DNA of 13,248 nt, from positions 37,756 through 51,003 of the forward strand of contig CAMPET010000104.1 in the NCBI GenBank assembly GCA_946803715.1. The letters run 5' to 3'. Origin of the DNA: Beroe ovata (Eukaryota; Ctenophora; Nuda; Beroida; Beroidae). Both the position numbers and the translations under genes were made by a program. The notes below the pieces were generated by a model. It worked only from the letters and a program-made list of their open reading frames with translations. It ran no database searches and was not told the origin of the DNA. Shown in pieces: positions 1 through 6,864 of the stretch. How positions within the stretch are numbered: position 1 is the stretch's first letter; every line of letters starts with the position of its first letter.

Positions 1-42
1 TCCCCCTCCTCTCCTCCCCTCCCCTCCCCTCTCCTCTTCTCT
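1..42 (+). other. Polypyrimidine tract of the intron before the alpha2delta exon
   Basis: A C/T-only run of about 40 bases leads directly into the ctag acceptor at 41-44. It is an unusually long and pure splice-acceptor tract. It also behaves as a simple C/T repeat. Confidence 0.7.
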
Positions 43-44
43 AG

Positions 45-596
45 GTTAAGGACTGTCAGCGGCTGTGTGAGGAGGAATCTCTCCATGACATGGACATGTC
101 GGCCGCCGCCACCTCCCTCTCCACGCCGCTCCGCGCCCTCCGCCTCCTCTTCCGGAACGTGTGGCGCCTCTTCCTCCTGCTGCTCGGGAATGTGTTTATC
201 GGCGGCACTGACGCCACCCACCGCCGCAAGAAGATGGTCATGTGCTGTGAGAACGAAGAGACGTACTTCCGAGACTTTAGCAAGAGCGAGCCGTATGAGG
301 GGCTTGTGGACTGTGGGGTGTGCCAGAAGAACATCACGATCAGCCCACTTCCGCGGTCCAACGTGCTGCTCATAGTGGACAATAACCGGGACTGCGTCTG
401 TGAGAAGCTGAACCGGACTAAGGAGCAGTATTTCACAGAGTTGTGTCAGGCACCCGTTTCACAGTGGCAGTCTGACCTCTCACAGCAGATATGTTTCGAT
501 AAACTGCAGGGTTCCAATACCTCCTCGACTATGAAAGAGGGCACGTGGAAGTGCTCAGAACAGTATCACACTTACAGTGGGTACACACCGCCCTGA
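45..596 (+). CDS. CACNA2D: Voltage-gated calcium channel alpha2delta subunit, C-terminal exon (partial)
   Basis: Alpha2delta proteins are extracellular auxiliary subunits that raise surface expression of high-voltage-activated calcium channels. A long polypyrimidine tract (1-42) ends in an AG acceptor at 43-44, and from base 45 the frame stays open for 183 residues to the TGA at 594-596, so I start at the acceptor and not at an internal ATG. The match to the delta region is specific: a CC pair (67-68) followed by E-T-Y-F, then S-K-S...G-L-V-D-C-G-V-C (residues 79-93), then N-V-L-L-I-V-D (106-112), C-V-C (117-119) and Q-I-C-F-D (148-152). Human alpha2delta-1 shows the same order (Q-Y-F, G-V-L-D-C-G-N-C, P-C-D, V-C-F-D). 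N-x-S/T sites lie at 96, 123 and 158. Oddly, the frame ends without the C-terminal hydrophobic anchor segment expected in this family. A GT at 581-582 could splice to a further exon, but I did not find one. The upstream VWA and cache domains lie outside the window. Confidence 0.85.
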   Translation, partial: VKDCQRLCEEESLHDMDMSAAATSLSTPLRALRLLFRNVWRLFLLLLGNVFIGGTDATHRRKKMVMCCENEETYFRDFSKSEPYEGLVDCGVCQKNITISPLPRSNVLLIVDNNRDCVCEKLNRTKEQYFTELCQAPVSQWQSDLSQQICFDKLQGSNTSSTMKEGTWKCSEQYHTYSGYTPP

Positions 597-1387
597 TTAC
601 CCTGGTACCCCACATAGGTTTTTATATCAGATACACACATCTCTTAAACACACACATAGTGACTCGGAGCTATATAACTTGAGCAGAGGTCTGTGATAAT
701 CGGTAGTGATATCGCTATTTTATACACGGTGCATGATCCTAGTATCCTACAGCTAGAGGTTACTGACTATTCAGTACTCGAATACAATAGCTACCATACC
801 GCAACGAAGAAGAAAACACACACGGCTCTTGCAGAGACAGCAATTGCTCACACAGGACTTGCTCACACTGTGTGAGTCACACAGGAATAGCTCACACAGC
901 ACTTGCTCACAGAGGAATAGCTCACACAGCACTTGCTCACACAGCACTTGCTCACACAGCACTTGTTCACACAGCACTTGCTCACACAGCACTTGCTCAC
1001 ACATTTAACTGCCGAAGTTGCTAGAGGAACCCTGGCAACGAGTCCCATAGTTGAGCTTGATAACATTCCTTCAGAGTTTGATTGCAGTGTGCGTGTCTTT
1101 ATAATGATGTTGAATTTTTACTCCACCCAGCCACAGAGTTTTCCCTTTTCTATGGAGACTCAGGTTTCCCGGAATTATGTACCCGGAATTTTATGTAGCA
1201 GAAGTTTGACACCTCACAACAACATTTCACAGCTTTCTCTGTGCGCACGGTATTCACGGTGACACACCTGTGACCCCCCTTTCACTGGGTATAACAGTCA
1301 TGCCCACTCCCCATACCCATTCTCACTCCATAGTCTACAACTCGAGACAACCTCTCTCTACCTTTTCACGGAGCAACAGTACGATAC
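597..1387. other. Intergenic stretch, no gene seen
   Basis: This lies between the alpha2delta stop codon and the start of the PAN-like gene, both on the plus strand. It contains the 15-bp minisatellite described separately. The open frames on both strands over 771-1262 exist because the repeat length is a multiple of three. I see no AATAAA signal after the alpha2delta stop, which leaves the true 3' end of that gene unsettled. The 1262-1387 part is CT-rich and would be the promoter or 5' UTR of the next gene, but no clear TATA box stands out. Confidence 0.5.
845..1003. repeat. 15-bp minisatellite (unit ctcacacagcacttg)
   Basis: About ten head-to-tail copies or partial copies of ctcacacagcacttg occur. 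The left half is degenerate, with variants such as ctcacagaggaatag; the right half (about 921-1000) is nearly perfect. Near 862-876 two variant units meet to give a small inverted repeat, ctcaca-ctg-tgtgag. Because the unit is 15 bases long, all frames without a stop stay open, producing spurious Cys/Val- or Leu/Thr/His-rich reading frames. Confidence 0.95.
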
Positions 1388-1818
1388 ATGTGTCCACGTG
1401 CTCCACTACTCCTCCTCACCTTGGCAACCCTTGCCGCCACTAAAGGGGTGTACTTCTGGTGTTACTATAGCAACAAGTACCTTGACACCCCACTCAGACC
1501 CGACAACAGGTATTCAAACATTGACACCGCTAAAGCAGAGTGTCTCCGTGACTCAAGGTGCCACGGTGTCACCCGCCTCAGTTCTGGATCCTATTCCCTG
1601 CGCCAGGGCTGGCAGCTGAGGAGTGGGAAGTCTGTGACATCTTGGGTTCCTTGTGGTGGCTACTTCAGGTGTATGGAGTTCGGACTGGTGTCCAATTCAG
1701 GGCAGTTCCTCAGTGTCAGTTCAGATGGCGTATCAAGATGGGAGGATGAGCAGAGCGGCTCCGATCAGCTGATAAAGTTCCATCAGTGGGGAAGGGAGAG
1801 TGGCTTCCTGAGAGCGGT
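1388..1818 (+). CDS. Secreted Cys-rich protein, PAN/apple-like then beta-trefoil-like (partial, cut by assembly join)
   Basis: The ATG at 1388 is followed by a clear signal peptide (residues 3-18, Leu/Ala-rich), so the product should be secreted or on the cell surface. Residues 25-95 contain six-Cys-type spacing (Cys 25, 52, 58, 89 and 95 after the signal) with the block T-A-K-A-E-C-L-R-D-S-R-C-H-G-V, which resembles the central helix of PAN/apple domains. Residues 98-115 (F-G-L-V-S-N-S-G-Q-F-L-S-V-S-S-D-G) look like one lobe of a beta-trefoil of the fascin/FGF type. Both domain calls are by eye and tentative. The sequence runs into the single 'n' at 1819, and everything in frame after that belongs to MRE11, so the true C-terminus is missing. 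The gene appears intronless up to this point. Confidence 0.6.
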
Positions 1819-1819
1819 N
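1819..1819. other. Assembly join (single n)
   Basis: A lone n separates the PAN-like coding sequence from an abrupt copy of the MRE11 intron/exon block. Sequence identity to 2877 onward begins at the very next base, as expected for a contig edge. Confidence 0.8.
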
Positions 1820-2362
1820 CTTCGGATTTTGTTTCTTTTAGATTATCGTTCATTCATTAATAAACACTCCTTCCCTCCGTTTGTACCAATGATAGACGAG
1901 GGTAAAGTGATGGACGTACTCCTGGAGCGGAGTATCAGCATCGCAGCGGAGGATTACGTTGAGAAGCTGGAAAATGACAGTGTGGGGGAGTACATCAGTT
2001 TTGCCATGGAACAGTGCATAAAGTTCCTCAAGATCAATACCAATCCCGGTGAGAAAATTGTGAGAATTACCCAAGAAGTAGGGATATTATTGAAATAGAA
2101 TTATTTCACAGTAGTTTGTCCAATTATTTTGGGTTCGCTAAAGCCGTATGAAATCGATTTCAACGAACACAGCTATCGCTTCCAGCAGCCCCCCTTTTAC
2201 TGAAGAAACCCCCCTATAGTTCAAGCACCCCCTATAATTCAAGCACCCCCTATTATTGAGCACCCCCTATTATTGAGCACTGCAGGGGATGATCTGGACG
2301 AGAGGATCAGGGTGAGGAAAGCAGTAATGTCGAGGGAGGATACGAATGAGGATGTTGAGGAG
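1820..2362 (+). repeat. MRE11: Near-duplicate of 2877-3411 carrying two MRE11 exons (probable alternative-haplotype contig)
   Basis: This block is bounded on both sides by single n bases and matches 2877-3411 over its whole length. It contains the exon at 1896-2048 (equivalent of 2953-3105) and the first 77 bases of the next exon (2286-2362, equivalent of 3335-3411). The 153-base exon differs at six sites, four synonymous and two changing residues (Phe/Tyr and Ile/Met). The shared part of the second exon differs at one synonymous site. The intron has small indels: six bases near 2086, and extra repeat units before the acceptor at 2284-2285. Splice sites are intact. The clean boundaries at n bases and the mostly silent differences fit a second haplotype left in the assembly better than a true tandem duplication, though a recent real duplication is not excluded. 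Confidence 0.8.
2210..2283 (+). repeat. Short C-rich tandem repeat against the MRE11 splice acceptor
   Basis: Imperfect 17-18 bp units of the form ttcaagcaccccctatta follow one another up to the acceptor tgcag. The matching stretch at 3273-3334 has fewer units and an n at 3299. The last unit supplies the polypyrimidine part of the splice acceptor, so copy number varies directly beside a functional site. Confidence 0.7.
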
Positions 2363-2363
2363 N
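2363..2363. other. Assembly join (single n)
   Basis: This n interrupts an MRE11 exon in the middle of the D-V-E-E coding stretch. What follows (2364 on) no longer matches the exon, so it marks a contig edge. Confidence 0.8.
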
Positions 2364-2695
2364 ATCTCGGTGTATCAGGGGTTATGTCGGCCATTTACTT
2401 CGAACGAGAGTATCGGATTGGCATGAAACTTGGCCAGTGTTCAGCAGCTGCCGTCACAACTGTTAAGATAGGGGCTGGCAAAATCAGTTATAGGGTTAGC
2501 AGAATTTGCATTTAACGCCGTTGCCACGTGTGAGTGAATGCGCGCGCACGGATGCGTTCTCATTTTGTTGTTTCTTTGTTTTAAAACGTTTCAATTTTGA
2601 TGCTCATTCGATTTGGCCCATTTTTATTCTTTTTAGCATTCTGTGCAGCACGCCCACTTGACGGGTGTTCTTGTAGCTTATATAAGCGATTTCAG
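2364..2695. other. Non-coding stretch, probably MRE11 intron
   Basis: The bases after the n do not continue the interrupted exon and show no recognisable MRE11 sequence. An open frame runs to 2515 but resembles no known domain. The stretch ends in the acceptor tttcag at 2690-2695 in front of the first MRE11 exon of the longer copy, so it is most likely intron sequence. Confidence 0.5.
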
Positions 2696-3867
2696 ATCTG
2701 TCAGAGGATGAAGGTTCGAACACGACAAAAAGTTTGAGCTCCATCGCTGTGGATTTGATGGCAGGTAAAAATAACAATCAAGATCGTCACTCGTCACGAT
2801 TTAATCCAATGCGTTTCACGACCTTCTGATACTGATTCGGTGCTCCTTTTTCGGCAACTGTGTGCTCCTTTTTTCTCTTCGGATTTTGTTTCTTTTAGAT
2901 TATCGTTCAATCATTAATAAACACTCCTTCCCTCCGTTTGTACCAATGATAGACGAGGGTAAAGTGATGGATGTACTCCTGGAGCGGAGTATCAGCATTG
3001 CAGCGGAGGATTACGTTGAGAAGCTGGAAAATGACAGTGTGGGGGAGTACATCAGTTTCGCCATGGAACAGTGCATTAAGTACCTCAAGATGAATACCAA
3101 TCCCGGTGAGAAAATTGTGAGAATTACCCAAGAAATAGGGATAGGTATTATTGAAATAGAATTCTTTCACAGTAGTTTGTCCAATTATTATGGGTTCGCT
3201 AAAGCCGTATGAAATCGATATCGACGAACCCAGCTATCGTTTCCAGCAGCCCCCCTTTTACTGAAGAAACCCCCCTATAGTTCAAGCACCCCCCTATANA
3301 TAATTCAAGCACTCCCTATTATTGAGCACTGCAGGGGATGATCTGGACGAGAGGATCAGGGTGAGGAAAGCAGTCATGTCGAGGGAGGATACGAATGAGG
3401 ATGTTGAGGAGGCTAGGAAGAGATGGGAGAGGAGACGGTTAGAGAAACAGGCACGGGGAGAGGTGAGTCTGGGGACCAGGGAGTTGTACGGGAAGGTGCA
3501 CTCAGATTGAACTTTTGTGGTGGGATTTTTGCTATTCTCGGCTACTTTTCCCCGAATCTCCACCCTCCTTCTGCAGACAGACGATCGTGACTCTGACAAG
3601 AACTCGGACCCCGAACCTCTCGACGTAGACACCCCGGCTCCGCGTGGCCGTGGTCGTGGATCACGTGCTCGTGGGTCACGTGCTGGTTCCCGTGGCAACA
3701 CACGTGGGTCACGTGCTACCACACGTGCGCGTGGTACACGTGGCACCAGGGCAAGGAGGGGGACTTTGGACGGGTTTGTTTCGCAGACGGGAAGTAACAA
3801 TAGTCCCGCAAGATCGAGAAGTAGATCCAACACAAATGGATCCGGCTGGCTTTCGGGTTCTGATTAG
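2696..3867 (+). CDS. MRE11: MRE11 double-strand-break repair protein, C-terminal four exons (partial)
   Basis: MRE11 is the nuclease subunit of the MRE11-RAD50-NBS1 complex that senses and trims DNA double-strand breaks. Four exons join in phase: 2696-2764, 2953-3105, 3335-3462 and 3577-3867 (stop TAG). Exon 2 encodes L-L-E-R-S...Y-V-E-K-L-E-N-D-S-V...I-K-Y-L-K, aligning with the L-L-T-E-R...F-V-D-K-E-E-K-D-A-I...R-F-L-K part of human MRE11. Exon 3 encodes D-D-L-D-E-R-I-R-V-R-K...T-N-E-D-V-E-E-A-R-K-R, matching the human D-K-I-D-E-E-V-R-R-F-R...T-N-E-E-D segment. The last exon encodes an acidic stretch, then an Arg/Gly/Ser-rich tail (GAR motif), a known site of arginine methylation in the human protein. 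The first exon listed is the least certain; its phase fits and its end resembles the human sequence weakly. The phosphodiesterase domain and most of the capping domain are absent from the window. Confidence 0.85.
3299..3299. other. Ambiguous base or join inside an MRE11 intron
   Basis: A single n lies in the C-rich repeat just before the exon acceptor at 3333-3334. The sequence continues coherently on both sides, so a collapsed repeat or a low-quality base is likely. Confidence 0.6.
3642..3758 (+). repeat. Repetitive Arg/Gly/Ser-rich coding tract of MRE11
   Basis: Degenerate repeats around the motif cgtgggtcacgtgct encode R-G-S-R-A, R-G-R-G-R-G and R-G-T-R-G units. Six perfect CACGTG palindromes fall within 3662-3742. 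The protein composition matches the GAR motif found at this position in animal MRE11. Confidence 0.8.
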
Positions 3868-3870
3868 TTT

Positions 3871-3876
3871 AATAAA
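3871..3876 (+). terminator. AATAAA poly(A) signal of MRE11
   Basis: AATAAA starts four bases after the MRE11 TAG stop codon, followed by T-rich sequence. It gives a very short 3' UTR, consistent with compact gene spacing before RABL6. Confidence 0.7.
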
Positions 3877-4209
3877 TGCCTCGACTTTTTTATTCTCGTT
3901 TCAACAACACTGTAGGCATCTTTTTTAGTTCTAATTTCATTAAATTATTTTTATGTCTATCCTTTTGATAAGCAGTTGTAAGTATCATGGAATTCTATCC
4001 AAATGAAGCTAATCTAATAATATTCATATTTGTATAAATATTTGACTCTTGCCTGGAAATCAATCATTCGTCTATGTCATATTCTTTGATTCTTGAAATC
4101 TCCTTCAATACAGATAATTTCAAAAAATGCCCCTAAAACCCATTTCACTAAACAAGGTAGATCTATGTGATGAAGCGCTAATTCTCAGCAGCAACAGAAG
4201 TATGATATA
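3877..4209 (+). promoter_or_regulatory. Short intergenic region, presumed RABL6 promoter and 5' UTR
   Basis: Only about 330 AT-rich bases separate the MRE11 poly(A) signal from the RABL6 start codon, both genes being on the plus strand. The promoter of RABL6 should be here unless an upstream 5' UTR exon exists; a tctcag near 4186 could be an acceptor for one. No clear TATA box is placed close to the ATG. Confidence 0.4.
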
Positions 4210-6827
4210 ATGGGGGCTGAGCAGTCACGGAATGGGGGTGCTGGGGTCCCCGCTGGTGTGCCCCCTGGAGTCAGCACTCTGGGACCAAGTCTACAGAAAC
4301 GGTTTTCAAAGGGAATACAATATAACAGTGAGTACCCATGAGTAGTGAGTACCTAGTGAGTATAGTTGTCCAGTAATTTTTGTACAATTCTACTAAGTAT
4401 TCCTTGTTTTGTTGATTGAGTGGTATTTCAGTGAAAGTGGTGATAAAGGGGGACCGTAATGTTGGTAAAACGTGTTTGTTTTATCGACTACAGGGGCAAC
4501 CCTTCAAGGAGGCGTACACACCGACGCAAGAAATTCAAGTTTCGTGTATCCAGTGGAATTACAAAGGTATAACTTAGATTATCTTAGTTTTTGTAGACCT
4601 AGCTTAAATTAGAATCCCTAGAAATAGACCAGATGAAGCCGGAAACGTCATTACCCCAGTGATCTACAGTACACTTTTACCATCATAATACGTATTGAAC
4701 AGTAGAAAGGCATATCCAATGACTCTCACTCACATCCCAAGGGTCACACTACGACCGCTCTCGCTATGAGCGAGCTGGTATGAGAGTTGAAATTAATCAC
4801 AAGTTATATCTGCTATTTCTCGGTGTCGATTATACGCATTTGTGTTTAGAACATGATTCAATATGTGTCGTGAAGCATTGTTTTAAAATGATCTGTGTCA
4901 GCATTTCCAGTAAATCAATTATCAAAACCTTTGTTTCGACCCTAATTTTTGATCACATTTTACTCATCACTGATATCTCAGCAACCGATGATGTTGTGAA
5001 AGTCGAGATTTGGGACATTGTCGATAAAGGGAAGGTAAAAAAGAGGGATGGGTTGAAGATGGACACAGAAGATGTGGTGAGTATCAAATACTTTATAGTT
5101 CCGATCGCCTCCAATCTAGCTCATGTTCACGTCACTGTCCAATGGCTTATTACCCAGGCCCCAACATTGGATGCTGAGTTTATAGATGTGTACAAAGGAA
5201 CCTCGGGTGTCATTATGATGCTGGATATAACAAAATACTGGTAAGTGGCCAGCTGTCACAGATACAGCTTCACGTGAAGTGAAATTAGTGATTTTGTGCA
5301 GAAAATAACACATCTTGAAGCTGCAGTTACTAGTTTTCGGGAAATTATTCTGGGTAGAAGTGTTCTGCGCGCGTTGTTAGCAACACGCGCACACGGAATC
5401 ATCGCGCGGCTCAATAGTTTTACGTACAGCGCGCCTTTTTTGGACAAAGTTAAATACTTTCAATTAATTCTACTTCACTCCCAAAAAATCTACATTTAAT
5501 CTACATCCCTACATCTTTTGCCGTGGACTCTCCCGGTTTAAGGATTCCTCGTTGGCTGGTCTCTCAGTTGGCTGGTCCCTCAGTGGTTGGTGAAGACGAA
5601 GGATATGTCCTGTGCTCAGTTGTCCTATCTTCTGGCAGTATGTCAGGCGGCAGATATATGAATCTCCACCTAAACTTGCTCTCATCACATGTGATAAGTT
5701 TAACTTCGGTTGCCCCGGCGATAGAATCCCGTTGCGGGAAGTTGGTGCCGATCTCAGCTCCGTTATATGTCACTTTGTACTCTCCTTCCAGCACCTCAAT
5801 CTTCACATCGAAGTGGAAGTCCATCATCACGGCCATCATATCGAGCGACGTCTTGATGGGCTTGCCCCATTTCTTGCCCGGTTTGTTGTTCATCACAATT
5901 TGTGCTTTACCATCGTCATCGCTCGCCGTGAATTGGACTGAAAACAGGACTTTCTTTCCTTCGAGAATCTGGATTGTAAACTTTGACGGGTCAAAGTACA
6001 TGCCGAACGCCTGTATCTTATCACCGACAGCCAGTGGTGCCTGGAGAGCGTGACTCTGGCTAACCTCATTCTTATTCTTCTTCTTCTTCCACCCCTCAAC
6101 TAGTGAAAGTGTGAGAAGGGCGACAGCTATGATGAATGTCTTCATCCTGAGTTGAAATGTTAGTAAGTAGCTACAATGAGATTATTTACACGTTTGCGAT
6201 GGAAGATTATAACGTCCCGGCAGAAAGTGGATTAAGATGAAAACACTGCTATGAGGTAAACTCCGAGGGTTGGTTTTATTTGTCCCGCTCACGTGTTTAT
6301 ATACCAAGCTACACGTTACCAGATGAACAAACAATTGCTTGCTCACTCGACAGTGTTTTTGTTGGAGTTTATGGAATTGTAAAAGTGATTAGTCGATCTC
6401 GCAGTGAACAATAGTCTCGAATTGTTCTTTCACGACAAATATATTTATAGGAGTGGTCTTTAACAATGAGATATTGCACTGCTTCTTAACCATAATTTCT
6501 GGGAACTCATTTTACAAAAGCCATGGACATTGGACAAATATAGACAATTGGTTAACATCAAAACGTCTGGCAAATGATTTTCATGGAAATTTCGAAGTTC
6601 AATTGTTCAAATTCTCCATGAATTTCGATGCCTACTTCCCTTGGAGCGTTCAAATTGCGATAAATTCCCGTACAATTTCAAAAATGATTTCGGGTGCTGC
6701 GGTGGTGCTGCAGTGACGCTGCAGTAGCATTCACGTGGCGTCGCCCTTCTTAAGAATGCCCATGGTTTCAATTACCGATAAACGATTTCTCTCAATTGAG
6801 AAAGAACTCCGAACTACAACACATACA

Positions 6828-6864
<37 letters not shown>

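Noticed and set aside
845-1003. CRISPR-like array
   Set aside because: The units are contiguous 15-bp tandem repeats with no unique spacers, and the window is eukaryotic.
1388-2098. One continuous plus-strand frame joining the secreted PAN-like protein to the MRE11 segment
   Set aside because: The frame crosses an n at 1819 and then an intron end; the second half is MRE11 exon sequence with its own splice sites. The fusion is an assembly artefact.
2273-2515. Plus-strand frame continuing from the MRE11 exon past the n at 2363
   Set aside because: The sequence after the n does not match the exon's continuation seen at 3412-3462 and resembles no protein.
3294-3833. Long minus-strand frame opposite the MRE11 tail
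   Set aside because: It is an Arg/Pro-rich shadow of the repeat-encoded GAR tail; the plus strand has the MRE11 match, splice sites and poly(A) signal.
5523-6053. Long plus-strand frame opposite the galectin-like gene
   Set aside because: It is the complement shadow of a coding region with a clear signal peptide and galectin pattern on the minus strand.
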